A stretch of DNA of 64,000 nt from Sorangium cellulosum So0157-2 (GCF_000418325.1 NC_021658.1:3796001-3860000), one strand, 5' to 3'. Shown: positions 1 to 9,645, numbered from the stretch's first letter. Program-made: numbers and translations. The notes: a model not told the origin generated them from the sequence alone.

Positions 1-3000
1 GCGAGCAGGAGCGCGCTGCTGTAGACCGGCCGGTCCTTGAACTGCTCGTCCAGCGAGCGCACCTGCCGCACGAGCGGCAGCGCCTCGTCCTCGCGCCCCC
101 AGAGGTAGAGCTGCTCCGCCAGCTTGATCGTCGCCTCGCGCTCCGCCCAGGCGTTGGCCTCCTCACGGGCGAGCTGGACCGCGCGCCTGAGGTCGGCGAT
201 CCCGCGATCCGGCGCGTCGAGCGCCGGCCAGAGCTCCGCGCGCCGGACCAGCGCCGCGCCGAGGTGGACCCGGTCGCCCCGCGCCTCGCAGGCGCGCACG
301 GCCTCGTCGAAGCGCTGCTCCGCCTCGTCGAGGTGGCCGCACCGCACGAGCACGCACGCGAGCAGCGTCAGCCCGATCACGTGCGTGTCGTGGTCGGCCT
401 CGCGCACCCGCTCCACGCCGAGCGTCAGCCGCTCCAGGGCGTCCTCCAGGTTGCCCTTGCGGTACGACGAGCGGCCGGCCGCGACCTCGAAGCGCGCGGC
501 GAGCCCGGCGTCGGCGTGACCCTCGCGGACGTCGAGCAGCGGGATCACCTCCTCGACCCGCGCCGCCGACTCCTCCCAGGCGCCGGCCCAGTCGAGCGCG
601 GTCGCCTCCTCGAGCAGCGCCTCCGCGATCATCCGCGGGTCCTTCATGGTGCGGGCGAGCGCGCCCGCCGAGCGCAGATCGTCGAGCGCCTCGCCGGTGC
701 GCAGGACGCGGTAGCGCACGCGCGCGCGGCCGAGCAGCGCGAGGTACCGCTGGCGCTGGTCGTCGCCGTCGGCCCAGAGGAGCGCGGACGAGTAGTGGCC
801 CTCCGCCACGGCGTTGTTGTGCCGGTCGCGGTGCATGTCGCCGAGGAGCAGGTAGGCGTGCGCCGCGCGGGCGCGCGCGCCCGCGGCCGCGGCGTGCCGC
901 GCGATCGGCTCGAGCAGGTCCGGCGCCCTCGGCTGGCCCTCGGCCAGGCGCTCCCAGACGGCGAGCGCGTGCCGGTGCATCCCCGCGCGCTGCTCCTCGG
1001 TGAGCAGCGCGTAGATCGCCTCCTGCAAGAGCGCGCTCCGGAAGGCGTAGCGGGCGCCCCCGCGCGGGGGGCCCTCGCGCGCGGCGTCCTGCGCGCCGCG
1101 GGGGACGAGGATCCCCCGCGCGGCGAGCGCGCGCAGGCCGCTCGGGACGTCGATGCCGTCGCCGCGCGCGGCCGCCGCGCCCTCGCCCTCGCCCTCGCCC
1201 TCGAGCTCGAGCGCCCGCTGCACGCCCGCGGCCACGTCCTCCGAGAGCTCGAACCCGAGCACGGCGCAGAGCCTCGCGCTCGCGCCGAGCTCCGGCGGGA
1301 GCGCCTCGAGCTGCCGCGCCGCGAACCACTGCCACGCGACCGACGGCGGGAGCTTGTCGAGCTCGGCGGTCGCGAGCTGGTAGCTGCTCGACCGCGCGCG
1401 CAGCCGCACGAGGCCCGCGCGCTTGATCGCCCGGGTGAGCTCCACGAGGCAGCGGGGGTTGTAGCCGGCCCACGCGCAGAGGCGGCGGAGGGCGGCGCTG
1501 GGCGGGTGCTCCGCGGGCCGGAGGAGCTCGGCGCAGAGGAGGAGCCCGGCGGCGTCGTCGAGCGGCGAGAGCGCGACCCGGTCGCGCGCGTGGTCGCGGG
1601 CGCTCAGCGCGTGGCGCCGCGCCGCGAGCTCCGGCGCGCCGGCGAGGAGCACCCAGAGCGGGAGATCCGCCTCGCGCCGCGTCGCCAGGTCGAGCGCGTC
1701 GAGCGCGGCGCCGTCGGCGAGGTGCGCGTCGTCGACGATCACGACGACGGGGCGCTCCGCCGCCCGGCGGCGCAGCCCCTCGGCGATCGCGCGGATCACG
1801 CTGCCGCGGCGCGCCGGCGGCGGTTCTTCCGCGAGGCGCGCGCCGTCGGGCCAGCCGAGGAAGGCGGCCACGGCGGGCCACACGTCGCCGCCGAGCGCCT
1901 CGCCGAGCCGCTCGACGCAGAGCGCGCGCGGATCGCGGGGCGCGGCGAGCGCGCCGCCCTCCGCGCCGAGCACCCCGGCGAGCAGGGCGGCCGCGGCCTG
2001 GCCGGGCCGGCCCCCGGCGGCGCGCCCGGGGTGCTCCGGCTCGGCGCGCAGCGCGATCACCAGCGCGCCGGGGTGCGCGCGCCGGCTGCTCGCGGCGACC
2101 TCCTCGGCGAGCCGCGACTTGCCGAGGCCGCGCTCGCCGACGAGGGCGCAGAGGCCGGGCCCGAGGCCCGCGAGCGCGCGCTCGCGGCTCTCCTCGAGGG
2201 CGCTCAGGGGGTCGCTGCGCCCGACGAGCGGCAGCGGCGGCGCGGCGCGCGCGGCGTCGCGGTCGCCCGCGGACAGCGGCGCCTCCTGCGCGAAGAAGTA
2301 GCGGCCGTCCTCGCTCGCCGCGGCGACGTCGAAGCCGGGGTGGGCGGTGACGAGCTCGGCGCTGAGCGCGATCCCGCGCCACGGATCCGCGGGGAGCCAC
2401 GCCTCGGGTCGCTCCACGGCGAGCCCGGTGGCGGCCAGGCCCCCGTCGGCCTCGCGCCGGAGCTTCAGCGGCGCGACGTGGATCGCGAGCGGCGCGCCGA
2501 CCGACGCGACGATCTCCCGCCCCGCGAGCAGCGCGCGCTCGGCCGCGGCCTCCTTCGGCCCGGGGAAGATCGCGACGAAGCGGTAGCCGCGCTGCCGCGC
2601 GAGGTGCCCCTCGTGCCGGGCCACGGCGGCGCGGACCTCGGCCTCGGCGCCGCGGGCCTCCAGGGCGAGCACCACGGTGTCGTGCCGGTCCGCGGAGCTC
2701 GCGGCGTCGTCCCTCGCGACCTCCGCGGCGCCGGCGGCGCCCGCCGACGCGAGCGCGGCCCGCAGGCCGGCGGCGTCGCGGGGGCGGAGCGCCCGCTCCT
2801 TGGCGAGGCAGGCGAGGACGAGCGCCTCGACGGCCGGGGGGACGGGGGCGGCGGCCGGGGCGAGCTCGCTCGGCCGCGGGGGCCGCCCGCCGAGGTGCCC
2901 CTGCGCGACGTGCTCGCGATCGCCGGCGAACGGCGGGCGCAGCGTGAGCAGCTCGAAGAGGAGCGCGCCGAACGCGTAGAGGTCCGCGCGCCCGTCGATC

Positions 3001-3674
3001 GGCTCGGCCCGGAGCCGCTCGGGCGACGCGTACTCGGGCGCGCCGAGCATGGCGCCCAGCGTGGTCAGCGCGCTGTCCGCCGGGTGGCAGACGACGCCGC
3101 GATCGCGCTGCGCGAGGCCGAAGTCGAGGAGCCGCACGCCGCCGCCGGTCTCGAGGAAGACGTGCTCGGGCGCGAGGTCCAGGTGGACCAGGCCGCGCTC
3201 GTGCACGACCTGGAGGCAGCTCAGCACGGCGAGCGCGACGTCGAGCGCGGCGCGCAGGTCGAGCGCGGCGGGCAGGCCCTCGAGGCGGGCGGCCAGCGTC
3301 TCGCCCTCGAGCCGCTCCATGGCGATGTACGCGCGGCCGTCCTCGAGCACGCCGTTCTGGAGCAGGCGCGGCGAGACCGGGGGGCCGAGCTGCTCGAGCG
3401 CCCACGCCTCGCAGCGGAAGCGCTCGCGCGCGAGGAGCGAGTGGGCCCTGCTGACCTTGAGCACGGCGGGCGCGCCGTCCTCCAGCCGGGTCGCGTCCCA
3501 GACGATCGAGAACGCGCCCGCCGCGAGCGGCGGGCTGATGAGGAAGCCCGCGAGCGACGGCGGCGTCTCGGCGCCGAGCTCGACGGGCGCGGCGCGGAGC
3601 GGCGCCAGGGCGCCGTCCGCTGGGCAGGGGGCGAGGGCTGCGAGTCGGCGATGGCAGGATGGGCAGCGCGGCAA
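1..3674 (-). CDS. Ser/Thr protein kinase with cyclase-like, ATPase and TPR regions (3' end cut off by the window)
   Basis: A large cytoplasmic signalling protein of the myxobacterial kinase-ATPase type; about 1,220 residues are visible and the C-terminus lies off the left edge. An N-terminal CPSC zinc-ribbon-like start precedes a kinase domain: glycine loop (LAAGAFS), VLKV lysine, LDFG at residues about 183-186 and an APEYASPE activation end. The catalytic loop reads HLDLAPEH, so the usual HRD arginine is leucine. Next is a segment resembling a degenerate class III cyclase (RGYRFVAIFPGP), then an NTPase with a Walker A (GERGLGKSR, about residue 515) and alpha-helical TPR-like repeats to the edge. 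The frame is open only back to a stop at 3723-3725 and contains no ATG or GTG before the kinase domain, so the TTG at 3674 was chosen. The substrate is unknown. Family assignment is firm; the start is less so. Confidence 0.85.
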   Translation of the reverse strand, partial: MPRCPSCHRRLAALAPCPADGALAPLRAAPVELGAETPPSLAGFLISPPLAAGAFSIVWDATRLEDGAPAVLKVSRAHSLLARERFRCEAWALEQLGPPVSPRLLQNGVLEDGRAYIAMERLEGETLAARLEGLPAALDLRAALDVALAVLSCLQVVHERGLVHLDLAPEHVFLETGGGVRLLDFGLAQRDRGVVCHPADSALTTLGAMLGAPEYASPERLRAEPIDGRADLYAFGALLFELLTLRPPFAGDREHVAQGHLGGRPPRPSELAPAAAPVPPAVEALVLACLAKERALRPRDAAGLRAALASAGAAGAAEVARDDAASSADRHDTVVLALEARGAEAEVRAAVARHEGHLARQRGYRFVAIFPGPKEAAAERALLAGREIVASVGAPLAIHVAPLKLRREADGGLAATGLAVERPEAWLPADPWRGIALSAELVTAHPGFDVAAASEDGRYFFAQEAPLSAGDRDAARAAPPLPLVGRSDPLSALEESRERALAGLGPGLCALVGERGLGKSRLAEEVAASSRRAHPGALVIALRAEPEHPGRAAGGRPGQAAAALLAGVLGAEGGALAAPRDPRALCVERLGEALGGDVWPAVAAFLGWPDGARLAEEPPPARRGSVIRAIAEGLRRRAAERPVVVIVDDAHLADGAALDALDLATRREADLPLWVLLAGAPELAARRHALSARDHARDRVALSPLDDAAGLLLCAELLRPAEHPPSAALRRLCAWAGYNPRCLVELTRAIKRAGLVRLRARSSSYQLATAELDKLPPSVAWQWFAARQLEALPPELGASARLCAVLGFELSEDVAAGVQRALELEGEGEGEGAAAARGDGIDVPSGLRALAARGILVPRGAQDAAREGPPRGGARYAFRSALLQEAIYALLTEEQRAGMHRHALAVWERLAEGQPRAPDLLEPIARHAAAAGARARAAHAYLLLGDMHRDRHNNAVAEGHYSSALLWADGDDQRQRYLALLGRARVRYRVLRTGEALDDLRSAGALARTMKDPRMIAEALLEEATALDWAGAWEESAARVEEVIPLLDVREGHADAGLAARFEVAAGRSSYRKGNLEDALERLTLGVERVREADHDTHVIGLTLLACVLVRCGHLDEAEQRFDEAVRACEARGDRVHLGAALVRRAELWPALDAPDRGIADLRRAVQLAREEANAWAEREATIKLAEQLYLWGREDEALPLVRQVRSLDEQFKDRPVYSSALLL

Positions 3675-4070
3675 GAAGACCTCGAATGACCTCGGATGGG
3701 GCGGCGCGAACCGTGGCCGATATTACCGGGTCTCTGCTCATCACAAGTGAGAAAAGCCGCGTTGCCTGCGCAGCTTTACGCCCCTGGTAAAAGCGCACGT
3801 CGCGGGTCGCGGCGACAGCGTGGGCGTCGTGTCGACACCGGGGGACAGGTGCGGCGACGGTCGCAGTGCGCGAAATGCGCGGCGGATCTCGCGATCTCCC
3901 GCGGAGCGGCGGGGGTCTGGCAGGGGGCGAGTCTCCGGCGAGCACCTACCCGAGGAGAGGCGGAGTCGCTCGCGCTCGAGGAACGGCCGAGTCCGGTCGC
4001 CGGGTGGCGCGGCGGGCCCTACGGCGCCGGGAGCTGTGGTGTATGCTGCCCCGAGCGGTCGGAGGATTGG
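3675..4070. other. intergenic region between divergent genes
   Basis: About 400 bases separate the kinase gene (leftward) from a small rightward gene. The first 100 bases are less G+C-rich than the surroundings and could hold the kinase promoter. I see no repeat, RNA gene or conserved short ORF. A GGAGG Shine-Dalgarno at 4061-4065 serves the next gene. Confidence 0.5.
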
Positions 4071-4490
4071 ATGATCCATCGGCAGACAGGCGAGATCGAG
4101 CTCGCGTCCGGGCTCCGCATCGGCCCCTCGTACTCGGAAGCGCAGTTTTTGTCGTCGCCGCTCGCGCGGTCGGCCAACGCCCTGAGCCAGGCGCAGCCGC
4201 GGAGCGGTTACCGGACGGCGCGCCAGCGCATCGGCTTTCGCACCTTCCGGATCACGCTGCACTTCCTCAGCGGCAAGCTCGCGTCGGTCGAGCTCTTCGA
4301 GGTGGGCGCGGAGTCGAAGGCCTTCTGGAACGACTGGTCCGAGAAGGAGGAGGCCGAGCGCAAGGCGAACCACGACGCGTGGCTGGAGTCGATGCTCGGC
4401 GCGCCGCCGTACGAGTACCCCTGGGGCAAGGTCACCTCCGAGCACGACCCGCGGGGCGGCTACAGCAGCATCGTCGTGCGCTTCGCCTAG
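4071..4490 (+). CDS. small conserved-type hypothetical protein, possible orphan immunity protein
   Basis: A 139-residue soluble protein with no signal peptide or membrane segment. ATG at 4071 has a GGAGG six bases upstream; longer in-frame extensions lack codon bias. Visible features are an aromatic beta-rich centre (FRTFRITLHFLSGKL), a charged helix (WNDWSEKEEAERK) and a C-terminal PYEYPWGKV segment followed by a short beta end. I do not recognise a named domain. Proteins with a similar DWSEE...AHDAWL...YPWG layout occur as short orphan genes near Rhs and other polymorphic toxins, which suggests an immunity role; that is recollection plus inference. It converges on the HEAT-repeat gene and overlaps its end by four bases. 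Confidence 0.7.
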   Translation: MIHRQTGEIELASGLRIGPSYSEAQFLSSPLARSANALSQAQPRSGYRTARQRIGFRTFRITLHFLSGKLASVELFEVGAESKAFWNDWSEKEEAERKANHDAWLESMLGAPPYEYPWGKVTSEHDPRGGYSSIVVRFA

Positions 4491-6160
4491 CCGCCCCGGA
4501 TCCGCGCGAGCGCGCGCTCGAACGGCCCCCTGCGATCCCGGGGGAGCAGGCCGAGCATCTCCCGGCCGAGATCGAGGACCAGGGGCGAGAGCGACCTCGC
4601 GATCAGCGGATCGTACCGGGGGTCGACCTCCTCGCCGCGCTCGCGCAGCGTGCGCAGCATCGGGAGCATCACGAGGAGGCACTCCTGCGCGTTCGGGCTG
4701 GAGGACCGCCCGATCTCCAGCAGCTGCTCGGCGCGCTCGCGCAGGCACGCCGTCAGCGCGCGGCGCACCGGCTCGACGAGCCGCAGCAACAGCCCAGGAC
4801 CGCGGTCCGCGAGCAAGGTGGGGAAGGCGAGGGGAGCATAGGCGCCCGAGACGATGTCGAGGCAGAGCCGGAAGATCTGCTCCGGAGAGCGCTGGCCGTG
4901 GAGCGCCTCCAGCAGCGCCGCCTCGTCCACCTGCCCGCGGCGGAGCGCCCGGAGCCACTTCCAGGTCGGCCAGTCGCGGGTCGCGCCGGCGACCCGCATC
5001 GTCAGCCGCGCGTCGAGCGGCCCCGGCGGCGATAGCCCGAGGAACCGCGCGCCGTCCTGCGGCAGCCATAACCCCCGCCGGGCCAGCATCGAGGACGCTT
5101 CCCGCGCGAGCGCCTCGAGCGCCCCCTCGGCGACCAGCAGCTCGAGGGTCGCGCGCTGCGGCGCCGAGAGCTCCTCGGGCAGCACCTCGTCGTGCTCGCG
5201 CCCCTCGTAGTGCCGGAACGCGACGTCGAACAGCGCGGTGAGCAGGGCGGCCAGCGACGCGCGGTGCGGCGCGGGCGGCTCGACGGGCTCGCCGCGCACG
5301 CGCGGCAAGAGCCGCTGCCCTGCGGCGAGCCGGCGCTCCACGGCCGCGCGCAGGATGCAGAGCGCCTCCGCCGGCCGCGCGTCGCCGAGCCGGCCGAGCA
5401 CCCGCGCCGCGTACGCGCCGACGTGCCCGTCGCCCCACGGGAAATCCCACCGGGCGAGCGGACCGAGCGCCGCCGCGTCGCCGATCGCCTCGAGCGCCGC
5501 GGGCGGCATGTCCTGCGGCGCCACGTGCGCGAGCGCGATGCCGGCGCTCCCGCGCACCAGCGGATCCCGGGAGCGCAGGAGATCCTCGAAGCGCGGCGCG
5601 TCGATCGTGGTCCCGAGCCGCCGGCCGATCAGCCCCAGGGCCACGACGGCGCTCGCCCCGTGGGCGCCTTCCCCCGCCGCCTCGACGGCGCGCTCGACGG
5701 CCTCGCGGTGCTCGAGGGTCGGCCCGGGGAGGGCGGCGAGCACGCAGGCCGCGCTGGCCCGGAGCCGCGGATCGCCGTGGAGCGCGTGCCGCACGTAGAG
5801 CGGGGCCCCGGCGCGCGCGGCCTCGCCGACCGCGTCGGCGAGCGGAGAGCGCTCGCGCGCGGGCGTCCCGAGGTCGCCCTCCGGCGAGAGGAGCTCCCGG
5901 ACGAGCAGCAGCAGCCGGTCTCGGTCCGGGACCTCGGGAGCCCCCAGCAGCTGGATCACGAACGGGACGACCGCCAGCGCGGCCGGCCATAAGGTCCCCT
6001 GGTGCACCAGCCGATCGAGCAGATCGAGCCAGGCGTCCGCGCGCAGCTCGGCGTCCGGAGAGGCCAGGTCGCTCAGGATCTCCGGGATGACGTCGCCGGG
6101 CCCGCAGGGCGTCTCGAGGGCTCCCCAGTCGACGGCGTCGAGGCCCTCGAGCTCAACCAC
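4487..6160 (-). CDS. HEAT-repeat protein, candidate immunity protein for the upstream Rhs toxin
   Basis: A 557-residue, almost entirely alpha-helical protein with repeated HEAT-like units (for example LRASAACVLAALPG and VRGSAGIALAHVA). There is no signal peptide or transmembrane segment, so it should act in the cytoplasm. The GTG start at 6160 lies inside the end of the Rhs gene (8-base overlap), implying translational coupling and co-transcription. HEAT-repeat proteins directly downstream of Rhs and other polymorphic toxins are a known class of immunity proteins, and the position and overlap fit that role. The protein is larger than most immunity proteins, so a regulatory or scaffold function is possible. 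HEAT architecture is well supported; the immunity role is inference from context. Confidence 0.75.
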   Translation of the reverse strand: MVELEGLDAVDWGALETPCGPGDVIPEILSDLASPDAELRADAWLDLLDRLVHQGTLWPAALAVVPFVIQLLGAPEVPDRDRLLLLVRELLSPEGDLGTPARERSPLADAVGEAARAGAPLYVRHALHGDPRLRASAACVLAALPGPTLEHREAVERAVEAAGEGAHGASAVVALGLIGRRLGTTIDAPRFEDLLRSRDPLVRGSAGIALAHVAPQDMPPAALEAIGDAAALGPLARWDFPWGDGHVGAYAARVLGRLGDARPAEALCILRAAVERRLAAGQRLLPRVRGEPVEPPAPHRASLAALLTALFDVAFRHYEGREHDEVLPEELSAPQRATLELLVAEGALEALAREASSMLARRGLWLPQDGARFLGLSPPGPLDARLTMRVAGATRDWPTWKWLRALRRGQVDEAALLEALHGQRSPEQIFRLCLDIVSGAYAPLAFPTLLADRGPGLLLRLVEPVRRALTACLRERAEQLLEIGRSSSPNAQECLLVMLPMLRTLRERGEEVDPRYDPLIARSLSPLVLDLGREMLGLLPRDRRGPFERALARIRGG

Positions 6161-9100
6161 ATCCGCCTCGCCGCCTCGCCGCCCGCTGCCTGCGGTCGCG
6201 CTCGGCGTTGTAATCGTCCCTTCCCAGCATGTTGGAAGGCACCGGATCCGGCCCCAGGTAGAGCGTCACCGGTATGCCCTGGCCGCCCCTGCCCGCCCCG
6301 AGGCCGGTGTACTGGATGACCATACCCTGGTTCTCGGGCAGCTGTCTGAAGTTGTCCATCGCATTGACGCAGTTCGCGCAGGAGTGCCACTCGCCGAAGA
6401 TCCGGATCGTGGAGCCCGAGAGATCCGTGCGCCCGGTGAGCCGCTGGACGAGCATGACCTCGCTGTCCAGGAGCCGGTTCCCGGGGACGTTGGTGACGCG
6501 GAACTCCGGGATCTCGGTGCCGTCCGCGAGCGTGATCCTCACGTCGATATCGTGGCTGAGCCCGAACGGATCGACGGACCACGTGGGCGCTCCGCCGAAC
6601 CCGTACAGGTCGTTGCCGCCGTAGATCCCCAGCGGATCCGGGCTGCACCACCGCGCCACCTCCGGATCGAAGTAGCGGTACCGCGTGTAGCGCAGGCCGG
6701 ACTCCTCGTCCTTGTACTGCCCGAGCAGGCGGAACGGCGGCTCCACCGTCCGGCCTCGGGCCGCGCGCTCGCTGTCCACGAACGTCTCCCGCAGCTCGCC
6801 CCAGGCCGAGTAGGCGCCGGACCACGCCACCCGGCCAGCGGCGTCGATGAGCTCCCTCGGCGTGCCCACGTGGTCGGTGACGTAACAGAACACCTCCCCC
6901 TGCTCGGCCTGGAGGAGCGGAAGAAACGTCCCGGGGGCGTGGACGAAGGTCCGTGTCCCGCGCTGGCCGTGGATGTCGGCCGCGAGCATGTCGCCATCCC
7001 AGACGAACTCGACGACCTCGCGCAGGTCCGTGCCGTCGTCGAACACCTCCTTGCGGATCCGGCGCCCGAAGGCGTCGTAGGTGAACGCGACCCGGGCGCC
7101 CGACGGGAGCCTCACCTCCCGCAGCTGATCGCGGCAGTCCCACACGTAGGCCGTCGTGTCGTCGGGCTGCCCGTCGGCTCCGCTGCGCGCCGAGCGCTTG
7201 AGGACGCGGCGGCCCCGCTGATCATGGCTGTACGTCGCGCGCTCCGTGTGGACCAGGCGGTTGCCGGGGGCGATCTGCCAGGGCTCCTGCTCCGCCGGCT
7301 CCGCCTGCGGCGCCGGCTCGAAGCGCTCCAGCATCCTCCTCAGGGAGCCAGCGACGTCGTAATCGAAGACCTCGCGCCGGGCGCCCCGCTGTGCGGCGAC
7401 GAGCTGGCCCATCGCGTCGTGCGCGAACGCGGTCGCGCCCCACCGGCGGTCGTCCAGCCGGTTCACGAGCCCGTTCTCGTCGTAGCGCCAGGATCGCTGG
7501 GCCAGCACCGAGGACAGCGCGCCGCCCGGGGGGCCGACGCTGACCGTCCTCTCGATCAGCCTGTCCAGGGCGTCGCGCTCGCTCCGGATCGTCACCTGTC
7601 CCGGGGCGTGCCGGGCGACCTCGCGCCCGAGGCGGTCGAGGCGGATGTCGAGCCGATACCCGTCGTGCTGCACGCCCGTCAGGCTGTACGCCGCGTCGTA
7701 CTCGTACCGGATCGCCTCGCCCGCCCCGTTTGCCTCGGCGAGGAGGTAGAGGTCCGCGTCGTACGCGCACGTCCGGATCAGGATCCCGTCCGGCGTCTCC
7801 TCGCGCACGACAAGGCCGTCCTCGTTCCAGTGGAGGATCCGCGGCTCGTCATTGCCGCTCAGCCGCGTGATGCGACGCTCGAGATCGGGCACGATCTCGA
7901 CCGCGTGGATCCCGCCGTCGCCCCAGGTCCTCCTGCACCAGCCGGTCTCGGGATCGTACTCATAATGGAAGCTCACGCCGTTCTTCAGCGTGGTCTTCAC
8001 CATCCGGTGGTCCTCGTCGTACGCGTAGCGGTCCGCGTACCCGAGCGCGTCGGTCGCGCTCGCGAGCTCGCCCATGGCCGTATAGCCGTAGTCGACCCAT
8101 TGCTCGAGGCTGTCGCCTGCCCACACCTCGAGGCGCGCGATGCGGCCGCCGTGGGTCAGCTTGACCCGCACCTCCCGGCCCGCGGTGTCGATCACCCGGC
8201 GGAGCCTCGCCCCGCTGTACTCCAGCGCGATGGCGTTGCCGTACGCGTCCTCGATCGATCGCAGGAGCGCCGGCCCCCGGGGCTCCGCCGGCGCGAAGCG
8301 CCGGGTCAGGCGGCTTTCGTGATCGTAAACGGCGAAGGCGCCGTCCGGGAGCGCGGTCAGGGTGAGGCGGTCTCCCCGGTGGAAGGCGCGCTCGCCCGGC
8401 TTCACCGCCCTGAAATAGACGCCGCGCCCCTCCTGGTCGCGGAGCGTGATCCGGTGCTCGCCGCGCTCGACGCGCTGCTCGAAGCTGTGGGCCCACCCGC
8501 CGCGGCCGAGCGACGTCCGCTCGAGGGCCCGCGCCGAGGAGTAATGGCGCTCCCAGGAGAGCTCGATGGCGCCGGGGAGCGAGAGATCCACCCTGGCGTC
8601 GACGACGCGCCCCGAGGTCACATCCACCGGATGGCCGGCCTCGGTGCACTTGCTCCGCGGCGGCGCGGAGGCGCCCTGGTCGGCGAGGTCCTTGGCGCCC
8701 TTCTCGGCCGCCTCCTGCCCCGCCTCGTCGGCGTTCTTCGTCGCCGCGCGGAGCCCGTCGCCGACGACATCATCGCCCTTCCGGAACAGGGGCCTCACCA
8801 GGTCGCCCGCGAACTTCGCGAGGAGCGCGCCGCCGGCCCTCGCCACCACCTCGAAGGCGAGATCCAGGACCAGATCGATCGCCAGCGTCAGCGCCCCTTG
8901 CGCGAAATCGCTGAACGTCGGCGTCGTCTGCACCGTCCCCGGGTTCAGCACGAGCGACGTGGGCCACTTGCCGTACTCCCAGCAATCCGCGTTGAGCGAC
9001 ACCGGGCCGCCGATCACGCAACACGTCGCCTTCTCGCCGCAGATCTCGACGGCTCCCCGGGGCAGCCAGCACTTGTGAGAGCCGAAGAGGATGTGGAGCG

Positions 9101-9350
9101 GCGTCAGGGCGTCGAGCGGATCGGGGATGATCCCGAGGTGAGGCCACAGGAACACCGGCTCATGCTGGTGCGTGACCGACGGGACGCCGTTGAACAGCAC
9201 CGTCGGGTGCTGCCTGTCCCCCAGCGTGAACGGGTGGAGCAGCGTCAGCTTCCAGAACCACATCGGCGCGGGCGGGAAGATGTGAAAGCCGCTGTGACCC
9301 TCGATGCCGACGATGAGCCAGCCGTTGATGTCGTGAAAGTTGTGCGCCAT
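6153..9350 (-). CDS. Rhs-family polymorphic toxin with PAAR-like N-terminus and deaminase-like C-terminus
   Basis: A 1,065-residue Rhs protein. Residues 1 to about 150 are a PAAR-like cap rich in His and Cys (VTHQHEP, SHKCWLP, ATCCVIGG). A hydrophobic helical segment follows, then the Rhs shell with YD-type repeats (YDAFGRRIRKEV, LRYTRYRYFDPEVARW) and the core-end signature PDPLGIYGGNDLYGF near residue 910. The roughly 135-residue tip after DPFGLS is variable and carries LLDSEVML and GEWHSCANC, the E...CxxC spacing of the cytidine-deaminase-fold toxins; first-ligand identity is uncertain. ATG at 9350 was chosen because the PAAR-like region begins immediately after it and upstream codons lack bias. 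Such proteins are usually delivered by a type VI or related apparatus; none lies beside it. The next gene overlaps by 8 bases and is the likely immunity gene. Confidence 0.9.
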   Translation of the reverse strand: MAHNFHDINGWLIVGIEGHSGFHIFPPAPMWFWKLTLLHPFTLGDRQHPTVLFNGVPSVTHQHEPVFLWPHLGIIPDPLDALTPLHILFGSHKCWLPRGAVEICGEKATCCVIGGPVSLNADCWEYGKWPTSLVLNPGTVQTTPTFSDFAQGALTLAIDLVLDLAFEVVARAGGALLAKFAGDLVRPLFRKGDDVVGDGLRAATKNADEAGQEAAEKGAKDLADQGASAPPRSKCTEAGHPVDVTSGRVVDARVDLSLPGAIELSWERHYSSARALERTSLGRGGWAHSFEQRVERGEHRITLRDQEGRGVYFRAVKPGERAFHRGDRLTLTALPDGAFAVYDHESRLTRRFAPAEPRGPALLRSIEDAYGNAIALEYSGARLRRVIDTAGREVRVKLTHGGRIARLEVWAGDSLEQWVDYGYTAMGELASATDALGYADRYAYDEDHRMVKTTLKNGVSFHYEYDPETGWCRRTWGDGGIHAVEIVPDLERRITRLSGNDEPRILHWNEDGLVVREETPDGILIRTCAYDADLYLLAEANGAGEAIRYEYDAAYSLTGVQHDGYRLDIRLDRLGREVARHAPGQVTIRSERDALDRLIERTVSVGPPGGALSSVLAQRSWRYDENGLVNRLDDRRWGATAFAHDAMGQLVAAQRGARREVFDYDVAGSLRRMLERFEPAPQAEPAEQEPWQIAPGNRLVHTERATYSHDQRGRRVLKRSARSGADGQPDDTTAYVWDCRDQLREVRLPSGARVAFTYDAFGRRIRKEVFDDGTDLREVVEFVWDGDMLAADIHGQRGTRTFVHAPGTFLPLLQAEQGEVFCYVTDHVGTPRELIDAAGRVAWSGAYSAWGELRETFVDSERAARGRTVEPPFRLLGQYKDEESGLRYTRYRYFDPEVARWCSPDPLGIYGGNDLYGFGGAPTWSVDPFGLSHDIDVRITLADGTEIPEFRVTNVPGNRLLDSEVMLVQRLTGRTDLSGSTIRIFGEWHSCANCVNAMDNFRQLPENQGMVIQYTGLGAGRGGQGIPVTLYLGPDPVPSNMLGRDDYNAERDRRQRAARRRGGCG

Positions 9351-9645
9351 GCCCGACTCCCTCGCGCCGGTGTCGAAATTCAAGCTTTGGTGGAGCTGGT
9401 AGGGCCGTCCCACACCACGGTAGAAAAAGCGGCCCGGTGTGGCAAGGTGTGTCCCGCGCGCTGTTCCGCGGCACCTTGGCGAAGCGCGGGTATCCGTCAC
9501 GGCCCGCTCGACGGGGCGCCCGCCACGACCCTCGTCCGCCTCGTCGCCGCTCTCGGGAGCCGTCGTCCGCGCGCGGCGGCGCGGCGTTCGCGGCGGCGTG
9601 TGATCGGCGCAGCCACGCACGGCGGCTCGTGTACGCTGCGCCGCC

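Noticed and set aside
264..3689. Plus-strand open frame of about 1,140 codons opposite the kinase gene
   Set aside because: Its translation is antisense Arg/Ala/Glu-rich sequence with no domains; the minus strand carries clear kinase and ATPase motifs. GC-saturated third positions leave the antisense frame open.
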